This document shows positions 34,873 through 44,500 of a DNA stretch of 64,000 nucleotides, piece after piece. This stretch comes from Scytonematopsis contorta HA4267-MV1 (GTDB lineage Bacteria; Cyanobacteriota; Cyanobacteriia; Cyanobacteriales; Nostocaceae). The stretch lies in the NCBI GenBank assembly GCA_019359035.1, contig JAHHIC010000040.1, positions 62,001 to 126,000 on the forward strand. Reading direction: 5' to 3'. The translations under genes were made by a program, and so were the position numbers. How positions within the stretch are numbered: position 1 is the stretch's first letter; every line of letters begins with the position of its first letter. The notes under the pieces were generated by a model that was not told the origin of the DNA, did not search any database, and saw only the letters and a list, made by a program, of their open reading frames with translations.

Positions 34873-36612
34873 ATGGCAAGACTCGATTACTTTGCTCCTG
34901 GTGTATATGTTGAAGAAATCAACCGAGGTAGTCGCCCGATAGAGGGTGTAAGCATGAGTGTTGCCGGATTCCTTGGTTTTACTGAAGATATCCGGGGTGA
35001 TGCTGAGTTGTTCCGACCGATGCTGGTCACTGATTGGAGTCAGTATTTACAATACTTTGGCAAACCCGGTTCAGATGGCTTCACAACTTTTGGCGCTTAC
35101 TTACCTTATGCAGTTCGAGGATGGTTTGAAAATGGTGGTGGGCGTTGTTGGATTGTCAGCATTGGTACTCAGTTACCATACGAAGATGGGCAAAAGGTTC
35201 CAGAAGACAAAACAGCGATAACATCAGTAAATACACCTGGTAAACTTCTTTCTTTTAAGCTCAGTCTAAAAGAAAATCAATCATCCCAAGGACGGCTGAC
35301 AGTTCTCATTGAGAATGATGAACCGATACCATCGAGTAATACAAACGAAGAACCTTTTGATACAGGAGAATTTTTCAAAATCAAGGTGATTCGACCGGAT
35401 GGGGAACCAGTGGTGTTCAGAAATATCACAATGGACCCGAAAGAGAATAATCGGGATGGTAACTATATTGGTAGAGCTGTTAGCCAACCGCAAAATGGAG
35501 AAAATACAACGACTTTACTCTCCGATTTAGTGAACATTGAGATTGAACCTCAGCAAGGGAGTTTTGCTTTATCTTGGCGTCCAGCTAATGGCAGGTACGA
35601 TATTAAGCCACCACGAGAAAACTATCCAAAAAGTTTACTTTATCAAAAAGTCTATGGTTCGCCAAAAAATCGTACAGGAATGAAAGGGTTATTTGAAATC
35701 GATGATGTCGCGATGATAGCCTGTCCCGATTTGATGTTGGCTTACGAAAAACGAATCATCAGTGCTGAACAGTTAAAGTTTTTGATGGAGATGATGGTGA
35801 CAGGGTGCGAAAATTCGGCACCGAGTCCTCCATATAAAATGGTAGTTCTGGATGCACCACCTGTAAAAAGAGCAAATCAATTTTTTGAAGACACCAACGA
35901 AAGAGGAGAGCGAGTTTCTCCGCAACAACACAGCCCGCAAGACGTTGAGGAATGGCTTGATTATTTAGGTCGTCGTTCTCAGTTCGCAGCCCTTTATTAT
36001 CCCTGGGTTCAAGTTATAAACCCCAAAAATAGCGAACCAGTTTTTGTTCCTCCCTGTGGGCACATGATGGGAATTTGGTGTCAAACCGATGAAACACGAG
36101 GCATTTACAAGGCACCAGCGAACATAGTTCCCAGAGGAATAGGAGGGTTAGCATACGATGTTAACTTCCGCGAACAAGAATTACTAAATCCCAAAGGAAT
36201 TAACTGTATTCGCAAGTTCCGCGACCGTGGGACTTTGGTATGGGGCGCTCGCACTCTGGCTGACCCTAAAAACGATATTGATTGGCGTTATATTAGCGTG
36301 CGTCGATTGATGAGTTACATTTCCAAATCGATTGAGCAGGGTACTCAGTGGGCTGTATTTGAGCCTAACGACCAAGACTTATGGGCAAGAGTCAAGCGGA
36401 CTGTTACTAATTTTTTAGAGCGTCTCTGGCGCGAAGGTGCGTTGTTTGGCGCCACTGCCGAAGAAGCCTTCTATGTAAAATGTGACGCAGAGTTAAACCG
36501 ACCGGAAACAATGCGCTTAGGTCAGTTAATTGTCGAAGTTGGAGTTTGCCCAGTAAGACCAGCTGAGTTTGTAATTTTCCGTATTAGTCAATGGAACGGT
36601 CAAAACGAGTAA
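34873..36612 (+). CDS. Contractile sheath protein
   Basis: The 579-residue protein is a phage-tail-sheath/eCIS sheath protein. It has the N-terminal YFAPGVYVEEINRGSRPIEG strand, the FGAYLPYAVRGWFENGG segment, and the conserved C-terminal sheath domain with DWRYISVRRLMSYISKSIE, QWAVFEPNDQDLW and FLERLWREGALFG. Sheath subunits wrap the tube and contract to drive it out. Only one sheath gene is present, whereas the Afp/PVC type has two or three. It is the first gene of the structural operon; a hairpin element sits between it and the tube gene. Confidence 0.95.
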   Translation: MARLDYFAPGVYVEEINRGSRPIEGVSMSVAGFLGFTEDIRGDAELFRPMLVTDWSQYLQYFGKPGSDGFTTFGAYLPYAVRGWFENGGGRCWIVSIGTQLPYEDGQKVPEDKTAITSVNTPGKLLSFKLSLKENQSSQGRLTVLIENDEPIPSSNTNEEPFDTGEFFKIKVIRPDGEPVVFRNITMDPKENNRDGNYIGRAVSQPQNGENTTTLLSDLVNIEIEPQQGSFALSWRPANGRYDIKPPRENYPKSLLYQKVYGSPKNRTGMKGLFEIDDVAMIACPDLMLAYEKRIISAEQLKFLMEMMVTGCENSAPSPPYKMVVLDAPPVKRANQFFEDTNERGERVSPQQHSPQDVEEWLDYLGRRSQFAALYYPWVQVINPKNSEPVFVPPCGHMMGIWCQTDETRGIYKAPANIVPRGIGGLAYDVNFREQELLNPKGINCIRKFRDRGTLVWGARTLADPKNDIDWRYISVRRLMSYISKSIEQGTQWAVFEPNDQDLWARVKRTVTNFLERLWREGALFGATAEEAFYVKCDAELNRPETMRLGQLIVEVGVCPVRPAEFVIFRISQWNGQNE

Positions 36613-36643
36613 TAACGCGATTCTCGTTTTAATAAAATAACAA

Positions 36644-36677
36644 GGGCGGGCAAGGATGCCCACCCCACAAGAGTTTG
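36644..36677. repeat. 34-base hairpin element, copy 1
   Basis: GGGCGGGCA, a four-base loop AGGA, then TGCCCACCC, and a conserved tail CCACAAGAGTTTG. An identical 34 bases recur at 45385-45418. It lies between the sheath and first tube genes and could trim or slow transcription. Confidence 0.85.
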
Positions 36678-36712
36678 GTTGTTTACTTTGTACTTCATTT
36701 AACTGATGCTAT

Positions 36713-37183
36713 ATGCAAGCAAAACAAGATGAAATTTTAGTAAGTTGTAGGTTTTACTTCGAGGCAGACGGTTTAACAGACAAACAAATTCTCGAAGTAT
36801 CTGGTTTAAGTTCTGAAACACCCGCTGCTGGAGGTGACAAAGTGCTGGGTTCTAGCAAAAGCGCTATTAATATGCGCCAAGCTGCACCGACACGTGCGAA
36901 ATTTACTCCAGTCGTCGTCAAAGTTGTGGCAACTACTAATACAGATTTATACAAGTGGTACGAAAACTGCAACAAAAACGAGGGTGGAAAATCAGATTGG
37001 ACTAGTAGCCGTAAAGCAGCTTCGGTTAGCGTCTATGACCAAGGGGGAGATATGAAAGCCCGCTGGGAATTACTCAATGCTTATCCTACTAAATACGAAG
37101 GACCAAAATTAGAGGCAGGTTCCAGTGATGTTGCGAATGAGACAATTACATTGGTTCACGAAGGCATCAAACGAGTTCAATAA
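36713..37183 (+). CDS. eCIS inner tube protein
   Basis: The 156-residue protein belongs to the phage T4 gp19-like tube family. It has ILVSCRFYFEADGLTDKQI at the start, the family-typical TTNTDLYKWYENCNK segment, and ARWELLNAYPTKYEGP near the end, followed by ETITLVHEGIKRV. Tube subunits form the hexameric rings of the injected needle. Its length fits the family. Two further tube-like genes follow in the operon; this first one is likely the main tube because it sits directly behind the sheath gene. Confidence 0.93.
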   Translation: MQAKQDEILVSCRFYFEADGLTDKQILEVSGLSSETPAAGGDKVLGSSKSAINMRQAAPTRAKFTPVVVKVVATTNTDLYKWYENCNKNEGGKSDWTSSRKAASVSVYDQGGDMKARWELLNAYPTKYEGPKLEAGSSDVANETITLVHEGIKRVQ

Positions 37184-37200
37184 ACTACTCTTATTTGAGT

Positions 37201-37704
37201 ATGACAGATACACAACAAAAACCAGGAAAAGTTCCAGAAATATTAACTAGTTGCAGATTTTACCTAGAGTTGGTTCTGAATGATAGCAAAATTCCTGGAA
37301 TTGATGCTTACTTCATGGAATGCAAAGGGTTTAAGCGCAACTTTGATGTTATTGATGCCTGTGAAGTTACACCCCAAAAATGGGCAAAAGCTAGTTCTGG
37401 TTTAGTGGTTCGCACTAAAATTCCTGGCAACGCTAAAACTAATAATATTATTTTGCGGCGAGGCATGACCAATTCTACAACTTTGTGGAAATGGTTTGCC
37501 GCTGTCGAGTCAGGAAAATGGGCAGAAGAATTACGTGATGGTTCGCTAACTATATGCGACCAAGCTGGACAAGCACAGGCTATTTTTCAATTTCGTGGCG
37601 CTTTTCCTATTAGCTACATTGTCTCTGACTTTAATGCTGGGAGTAACGATATCGAAATTGAGGAAATGGAAATGGCTGTAGAAATGTTTGAACGAGTTCA
37701 ATAA
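37201..37704 (+). CDS. eCIS tube-like protein 2
   Basis: I start at ATG 37201 rather than TTG 37195. The 167-residue product is again gp19-like: PEILTSCRFYLELVL, FMECKGFKRNFDVI, ILRRGMTNSTTLWKWF, TICDQAGQAQAIFQF, and AFPISYIVSDFNAGSNDIEIEEMEM. It is closer to the tube-baseplate adaptor type (Afp5-like, longer loops) than to the main tube. It lies 17 bases after the first tube gene. The stop codon overlaps possible upstream starts of the next gene. Confidence 0.9.
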   Translation: MTDTQQKPGKVPEILTSCRFYLELVLNDSKIPGIDAYFMECKGFKRNFDVIDACEVTPQKWAKASSGLVVRTKIPGNAKTNNIILRRGMTNSTTLWKWFAAVESGKWAEELRDGSLTICDQAGQAQAIFQFRGAFPISYIVSDFNAGSNDIEIEEMEMAVEMFERVQ

Positions 37705-37723
37705 AAGAATCCAATTTAACGCT

Positions 37724-38059
37724 ATGTTTCAAACAGATTTTGAGTTTACACTTCCTAAGGGGTATCTCGACGGTGAAGGAAACCTACACCGTAATGGTAT
37801 CATGCGACTTGCGACAACAATGGATGAAATAATTCCGATGCGTGACCCACGTGTTCAAGCAAATCCAGCTTATGCGACGGTGATAATTTTATCGCGTGTG
37901 ATTACTAGGCTTGGTATCCTAGATGAAATCAACCCCTATATAATTGAAAAACTTTATGCTAGTGACCTTAATTATTTGTATAACCTCTACCGTCGTATCA
38001 ATGATTTAGAAGAGGAAACCGAAAAACCCACAGTTTCTTCGACATCAATAGTTAATTAG
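37724..38059 (+). CDS. Tail-assembly chaperone-like eCIS protein
   Basis: I choose ATG 37724, giving 111 residues. The protein starts FQTDFEFTLPKGYLDGEG, then LHRNGIMRLATTMDEIIPM, DPRVQANPAYATVIIL, SRVITRLG, and an acidic tail after LYRRINDLEEE. The same small protein, with the motif 'LPKGY-x-D-x-x-G-x-L-H-x-x-G-x-M-R-L-A-T', recurs in many eCIS and simple phage tails after the tube gene, and is likened to tail-assembly chaperones. The function is inferred from position and similarity to such proteins. Confidence 0.75.
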   Translation: MFQTDFEFTLPKGYLDGEGNLHRNGIMRLATTMDEIIPMRDPRVQANPAYATVIILSRVITRLGILDEINPYIIEKLYASDLNYLYNLYRRINDLEEETEKPTVSSTSIVN

Positions 38060-38193
38060 GGTACTTCAAGAAAAAAATTATCCAATTGTAGTGTGGATAT
38101 CTCAATACTTGTCGGTTAAGCCCCAAAATACCAAGATACGAATATCCTTAACCGAGCAGTATTGGTGGATATCTTGCCCGCAGCTGTGTTGAA

Positions 38194-38210
38194 GGGAGCG
38201 AGACGCTCCC
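38194..38210. repeat. Short GC-rich hairpin
   Basis: GGGAGCGAGACGCTCCC forms a small perfect stem. It lies in the 236-base gap before the pseudokinase gene and could reduce read-through into it. Confidence 0.6.
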
Positions 38211-38295
38211 ACTACATTGGGAATTTTTTATTTGTAAGTATCTTAATGAAAATCTATGACAATTATAAAACTAAAACCAAACTTCTTATAAGCCC

Positions 38296-40866
38296 ATGAA
38301 GTTTTTTGATTTGTTTAATTCTTTTTCCAGGCGCAGTGGGGAAGCTAGTAATATTATTAATAACCCTGAAGCTTTTGTTCGTCAACAGACAGATAAAAGG
38401 CTTACCTCTTTTTTGAAAAATTTAAGTTTGGATAAATTATTTAAGCCAATAATTAAAACTGATGATGTTGGGGTTGACAATAATTTTACAAATCAACCAA
38501 ATTTAAAATTAGATACGTTAGATATATCAGATAAACCAAATGAATTAGTAACGACTTTAAAAACAGAGGAGAAGCTTTCAGACGATTTAGATTTAATGAG
38601 ATGGGATATATATACAATAATTCAATTATTGAAAAGCAACGATAATGAGTCATTATATATGGCTCAAAATACTAATCAAGATAAGCTTTTTATTAAAGAA
38701 TATAAACTCCCCAATCATAAGAGTGAAAAAATCGAACAAGTTAAGCGTGATTTCAAAAACATTGTTGAATTGAATTTGAGAATTGGACGCGAATATGATT
38801 TTCGTATTTTAACTTTAATTGATAGATTTACTCGTGACAATAGTTGCTTTTTAGTTACTAAGTATATTGCGGACTCCGTGCCCTTGAAGGATTACTTAGA
38901 GCCAAATCCAGTAATGACAAACGAGCAAATTAAGGTAGTTATTCAGCAAATTTTAGAGAGCTTGTTGTTTTTGCACACAACATATCGAGCTAAGTTTAAA
39001 GAAGATAAAGAAGATAAAAAGGATAAGCAAGAAAGAGACAAAGGTATTAGTCATGGAAATATTAATTTAAATAGTTTACTAATTAAATATACCAACGAAG
39101 CGGGAATACAGAAAGAACGGCGTTTTTTCATTTATTTAACAGATTTAGTACTGTGGAAAGATATTGTTTCTTTCGATAGCGTATATTACACTGACCGAAA
39201 CAAATATAACAAATCAATTCAATCTGGTGAATACCTTGGTGATAAAGACAAGCGTCAAGACTTGTTCAATTTGGGAAAATTAGCCTTGGCTTTAATTGGT
39301 AAAAAATACGACGAAGAATCCTGGAAAAATATTGAAAGTCAAGCTGATAATATTTTATCTAATATCAGCAATATAGAATTTAGTAGCTTTATAAAACGTT
39401 TGCTTAATAAGCAAGAGTCTTTCAAAGTTGATGAGGCACTCGACGCAATTATTAAAATTAATGTTAAGCAAGATAATGTTAAGCAAGGTAATCCTAATAA
39501 ACCACCTGAAGTAGTATCAAATAATCAGCCATCCCAACAAGCACCTGAAATAAATGAACAAGCACCAGAAGTTAGAAGACCTAATACTCCATTAGCGTTG
39601 CTTACTTTTACTTCGTTATTTATACTGGTTGCTTCAGCTATATTTGGAGTTATTTATTCTCAAAAGCCCCAACTATCACCTCCTAAAATCACCTCTAATC
39701 AGGACGATAAAAATTGCTGTTGGCTTGAAAAAAAAGATTTCGATGGAATACAAGGTAAATATCTAGCTGAATCAGCATGGGAAAGAGTTAGCCAACAACC
39801 TATTTTTGATGGGTCACCTAAAGCAACTAACTTAATGAACTTTTTAAATACGGAACGAGGATTAAAAAGCACTTACTTTTTTGAAACAAGGTCGGAAACA
39901 AGACCGAAAACAAAATTGCAAACACAATTGGGAACAAAAGAAGATAAAAACTATAAGCAAGTGCAAATTATAAAAAACTATAGTCGTGCGTCTATTCTCG
40001 CTAAGCTTAATAGTGATAAAATTAATTTTGCGCTCATGAGATTACCTGTAAATGTCAGAGGATTTGGTGTTTCAGCTTTAGCTCAGTCTGATGTAGTTGC
40101 TTACGATGCGTTAGTGATTTTTGTGGCATTTAAATATTCCTTAAATACTAATGATACACCATCAAAAATTTTAGATGGTAAAATTAGTAAACAAGAAATA
40201 TTTGAATTGTATACGAATAATAAAATTAAAAGATTAGCTGGTAAAAAAATTAATATAAGACTTTATTTTCCTGAAGATAAAGAAACTCAAGAGGTTTTTC
40301 AAGACAAAATATTGGCACTTGTAAATACTAAAAATACTTCTGACTTGAAAGATATTATATTACAGTTAAACAAGATGATTATCAACAGTAAGCAATTTCC
40401 ATCAAATATTTTATTTCAACAAGTTCGTAATGATTCTTTTGATAAAAAAAATAAAAATACTATAATAATTGGTGTTGACCGTCTTAGCCGTTTATTTGGT
40501 CAATGTTCGGTCTACCCTTTAGCAATTGTAGATGATAATAATCAATCGGTTCAACTGCTTAAGCAATCAAATGGTGAAGATATACAGCCAAATGATAAAA
40601 ATCTTGACTTATGTAACGATAAAGGAACTTATTTTCCAAATGTCGAAGCTTTATCATCTGGTAAATATCCTCTTGGTTACAAGCTCGGCATTGTGTCCAA
40701 AAAAGATAATCAAGAACAAGCAGAAAAATTTGCTCAAGCTTTAAGAAAATATGAAGTGCAATATCTTCTAAGTCAAGTTGGATTAGTTCCACTAGAATCG
40801 ATACCCAACCTAAGAAATGCTTTATCAAATAATCAATCAACGGACAAAATGAAAAATGAAAAATGA
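38296..40866 (+). CDS. Membrane pseudokinase with PstS-like C-terminal domain, in the eCIS operon
   Basis: The 856-residue protein has a Hanks-kinase-like N-domain (about 95-390) that has lost key residues: the catalytic HRD is HGN (H253-N255, in SHGNINLNSLLI), the DFG is replaced by YLTDLVLW, and no glycine loop is visible. A low-complexity linker and one membrane helix (about 431-453, LALLTFTSLFILVASAIFG) follow. The C-terminal ~390 residues look like a periplasmic-binding protein of the PstS type (DGSPKATNLMNFLNTERGL and near the end YPLGYKLGIVSKKD, then SQVGLVPLES). The order is kinase-like domain inside, binding domain outside. A membrane sensor that signals through binding, not phosphorylation, is plausible; its place inside the structural operon is unusual. 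Confidence 0.75.
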   Translation: MKFFDLFNSFSRRSGEASNIINNPEAFVRQQTDKRLTSFLKNLSLDKLFKPIIKTDDVGVDNNFTNQPNLKLDTLDISDKPNELVTTLKTEEKLSDDLDLMRWDIYTIIQLLKSNDNESLYMAQNTNQDKLFIKEYKLPNHKSEKIEQVKRDFKNIVELNLRIGREYDFRILTLIDRFTRDNSCFLVTKYIADSVPLKDYLEPNPVMTNEQIKVVIQQILESLLFLHTTYRAKFKEDKEDKKDKQERDKGISHGNINLNSLLIKYTNEAGIQKERRFFIYLTDLVLWKDIVSFDSVYYTDRNKYNKSIQSGEYLGDKDKRQDLFNLGKLALALIGKKYDEESWKNIESQADNILSNISNIEFSSFIKRLLNKQESFKVDEALDAIIKINVKQDNVKQGNPNKPPEVVSNNQPSQQAPEINEQAPEVRRPNTPLALLTFTSLFILVASAIFGVIYSQKPQLSPPKITSNQDDKNCCWLEKKDFDGIQGKYLAESAWERVSQQPIFDGSPKATNLMNFLNTERGLKSTYFFETRSETRPKTKLQTQLGTKEDKNYKQVQIIKNYSRASILAKLNSDKINFALMRLPVNVRGFGVSALAQSDVVAYDALVIFVAFKYSLNTNDTPSKILDGKISKQEIFELYTNNKIKRLAGKKINIRLYFPEDKETQEVFQDKILALVNTKNTSDLKDIILQLNKMIINSKQFPSNILFQQVRNDSFDKKNKNTIIIGVDRLSRLFGQCSVYPLAIVDDNNQSVQLLKQSNGEDIQPNDKNLDLCNDKGTYFPNVEALSSGKYPLGYKLGIVSKKDNQEQAEKFAQALRKYEVQYLLSQVGLVPLESIPNLRNALSNNQSTDKMKNEK

Positions 40867-41011
40867 AGAAGAACAAATGAAGTATATTGCGGAAAAAGTA
40901 CTTCAAGACCAAATCTTGCTACGAAAATTATGCGACCGTATTTATGAACTTATGAATGAAGAAGTACGTAATCAGCAAGAGCGTAAATCTAGTTACCGAG
41001 GGTATAACTAA
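40856..41011 (+). CDS. Small 51-residue eCIS protein
   Basis: This short gene starts inside the end of the pseudokinase gene and its TAA overlaps the ATG of the next gene (TAATG), so it is translationally coupled on both sides. The product is MKNEEEQMKYIAEKVLQDQ followed by ILLRKLCDRIYELMNEEV and a basic tail RNQQERKSSYRGYN. It is helical and charged. Very small proteins with an 'L-x-x-R-V-Y-x-L-M-x-x-x-R-x-x-x-E-R' pattern are common in eCIS loci (Afp6-like position), often beside a tube gene. The role is unknown. Confidence 0.75.
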   Translation: MKNEEEQMKYIAEKVLQDQILLRKLCDRIYELMNEEVRNQQERKSSYRGYN

Positions 41012-41538
41012 TGACGACAAAAAATGGTAAAGAAACTCAATCACATAACTACGTTACAGCTAATCGTTTTTATGTGGAAATGGAAAGTACAATTACCGCT
41101 TCCTTTAGCGAGTGTTCTGGTGTGGCTGTCAAAATCAAACGTGACACTTATACTGAAGGTGGGGTTAACGAACAGCAGCGCATTATTTTAGGACAAGCTG
41201 AATTTTCTGATGTCACCCTCAAACGGGGAATAACCAATGACTTGGTTTTTTGGCAATGGGTTAATAATATTCTTCAAGGGAAAAAAGCACAGCGTCGTAA
41301 CATCAATATTTTGTTGTTTAATCAAGCTGGTGAAACTATGCAATGCTGGACTTTAATTGGTGCTATTCCTGTTGGTTGGAAAGCACCAGCATTACAAGCA
41401 AATGCGACTAGTCTTGCAATTGAAGAATTAACTCTTTCTTATGAAGGATTAAAAATTAATGGAACTAAAGCTGGAGGTGCAGAAGAACTGACAAAAGGTA
41501 GAATGCCAAAATCTGGTTATTTTGCTTCTAGCTTTTAA
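41011..41538 (+). CDS. eCIS tube-like protein 3
   Basis: The 175-residue protein is a third gp19/tube-type subunit: NYVTANRFYVEMESTITASF, SECSGVAVKIKRDTYTEGG, LKRGITNDLVFWQWVNNIL, INILLFNQAGETMQCWTL, and IEELTLSYEGLKI. It is coupled to the small protein by overlap. A third variant suggests distinct rings at the tip, bottom or top of the tube. Cyanobacterial and PVC-type loci have similar sets (Pvc1/Pvc5-like). Which copy serves which ring cannot be told here. Confidence 0.9.
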   Translation: MTTKNGKETQSHNYVTANRFYVEMESTITASFSECSGVAVKIKRDTYTEGGVNEQQRIILGQAEFSDVTLKRGITNDLVFWQWVNNILQGKKAQRRNINILLFNQAGETMQCWTLIGAIPVGWKAPALQANATSLAIEELTLSYEGLKINGTKAGGAEELTKGRMPKSGYFASSF

Positions 41539-41562
41539 TTTTATTTATTGTGAGGAAAAGTT

Positions 41563-44500
41563 ATGAGTTTGCGTCCTCTGGGTTTTCATAATTATCATAC
41601 TCCCCGATTATCGCTAGTTGCTTCGGGGAAGTTTTTGCAATCTCGTCCATTAATACAGCCACTTAAAGCACCTTCTCCATTGGGTCATTTTCCTGATTCT
41701 TTGGAGACATCAAGTTCCCGCTTTTTTCAAGAAGATTGGGATTTTTCATGGAGTCATAGTCAAGATAATTTTAGTCAAGATAATTTTAGCCAAGATAATT
41801 TTAGCCAAGATAATTCTAGTCAAAATAATTTGAGTCAGGATGGCTTTGGCGAAAACTCTTTGCAGATGCAACTTGATACCGTTCCAAACATAACTATCCC
41901 AAATACAACTAATCCAAATATAACTGTTCCAAATACAACTACTCCAAATACAAATACTCCAAATACAACTACTCCAAATACAACTACTCCAAATACAACT
42001 ACTCCAAATACAAGTACTCCAAATACAATAAACTGCGAGACAGAGGAAAAAGTAAAAGAACCATACGATGAACCACTAAGCGAACAAGAAAATGAACCAC
42101 CCCAAACACCCGATGGACTTCTGTCGCTAAAACCGCTAGGATTTTCCCAACCCCTGGGTCATAATTCTAAACCACTTGTTCCACAGTTCATTACAAATAT
42201 TGCCAATCATTATGATGAAGCCTTAAGTACATATAATGACGATGGAATAGGCGAGGAGTCTGATGATAAATTTAACAGTATACCCAGTAATTCTGACACT
42301 AATTTAACTTCTGACGCCACTTCTGTTAATTCTACGAATCAAGTTATCCAGCCAAAATTAACACCTGAAGCTATATCCACGTCTCAAATACCTATTCTCC
42401 ATACGACTCAACCAGAAAACCTGCAAAGCAACAATACATTTGATGATGTTCAAGATGATTCAAATGAACTAAATTCAGGTGAACTACTAGAATCAAATGA
42501 AACAACCTCGCAAAATGTAAGCAACCCACAGACCGTTGAATCAAATGAAGACTCACAGCAAGTTAGTCTGAAATCCCAACCAACAACGTCAACATTAAAT
42601 ACTGATACTGATAAAAATATTAGTACTGAAAATATTGATACTGAAAATATTAATACTGTTACGAGCAGCATTATACAAACTGATTTACTAACACCTGCGT
42701 CTGATGTAGACACAAATAATGTAGACACAACTAATGTAGAAGAAACCACTAGGCAACCAAATTTACAAGCATCTTTATCTAATACTGAGTCTAACGCTGA
42801 TAAAAATACAACCTTTAGTCAACCAAAATCAGAGGCAGTTGTACCTGACACTGATACAACTAGCACCACACAATCATCTACATTTAATACTCATATAGCC
42901 ACTAACCAGGCTGATTTACAAACCCCGATATCTAATAGCACCAATATATCCAGCACTATACAACCTGATTTACAGGCGTCTGCATCTAATACTTGTATAC
43001 CATTACAACAAGCTGATTTAATTGTGCCTGTATCTAGTACTGATACAAGCAGTACGGAAATATCTAGTACGGATATGCCTAGTACAACCGTAAACATTGC
43101 AGAGCATGATTTACAGGCATTTGCTGTTGAAACAGATATAAATAGTACTGTACAACCAGATTTACAAAGCTCCGCATCAGATAAATATACAAATAGTCAA
43201 GATACGACTAGTCAAGATACAAGTAGTCAAGCGCCTATATTTAATACAGATATAAATAGTACTGTACAACCCCATTTGCAAACGTTTACACAAACGTTTA
43301 CACCTAATACTGATACAAGTACTAAGGCTACTTCCAACACGGCATCTATATCAAATATAGATACAATCAGCGCTGAACCTGATTTACAAGCTTATACATT
43401 TAATACTGATGTAAGTAGTGAGGTAACTACCAATGTAAGTTCTGTATTTGATACAGAAGCAAAAAATACTACAAAACCTGATTTACAAGCGTTTGCATCT
43501 CATACAGATGTTCCTGTAAAGCAGTCTAATTTGATAGCCTCACCTGTAGATGATATAAATGCAAAGACTATACAACCTGATTTACAAGCGTCTACATCCG
43601 AAACTGATGTCAGTGCTGAACAAATTTATAGCGTGATGCCTGTTTATGATACTGATGCTACTACAAATATAGCTACAAAATCACATAATTTACCAGCGTC
43701 TGGATTAAATGTAGATACAAATAATGTTGAACCTAATTTACAAGCCTTTTTACTACAACTCAAACCGCTAGGTATTCATAAGTCTGTAGCATTAACTTCT
43801 AATTTTATTACCCCAAAACTCGCAGAAAGTGAAGATGATGAAGATGATAGCGCAGATGATAACGCAGATGATAATTTTGATAATTTTAGCTTGACTCCAG
43901 ATTCGATATCTACTGATACAGATAAACCTGTGCTTCCTTCAGTTTTACAAGCCAAACAGTCTACATCTACACCTGATTTATGGTCTGATGTTTCAGAGCT
44001 ACTTCACAATAGTAGTATCGATACCAGTGCAAATAATACTAATATAAATAATACTAATATAAATAACACTAATATAAATAATAATACTAATAATTTTAGT
44101 GCTAATGATTCTACTTCCGAAAACTATTATAATATTCAGCCTAAATCAGAGCCTTGGAAAGAGCAATTTGATTTTGAATCAGACTATGAATCAGACTATG
44201 AATCAGACTTTAAATCAGGCTTTGAATCTAATTCTCAGCAACCTAGCATTCAAGCACAAGATGATGTTGTTTCTGATAAAGAAAACGATAAATACCATGA
44301 TGAGGAGCTTATTAGTCCTTGGACTGATACTTTTGTATCCAAGCAGTATGTTGAGGGAATAAATCTTTCTGAAAGTTCAGAAATATCAGTTTCTAATCCT
44401 CAGAATTTTAATTTAGAAACAGCAAATTTAATGCCTGCGACGGGAAGCAGTGCGAAAAAAATTGATGAACAACAATTTGAACAACTAGCACAAATTGTAT

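Noticed and set aside
36754-37055. Extra frames over the first tube gene
   Set aside because: Both lie inside a conserved tube gene and show no domain of their own.
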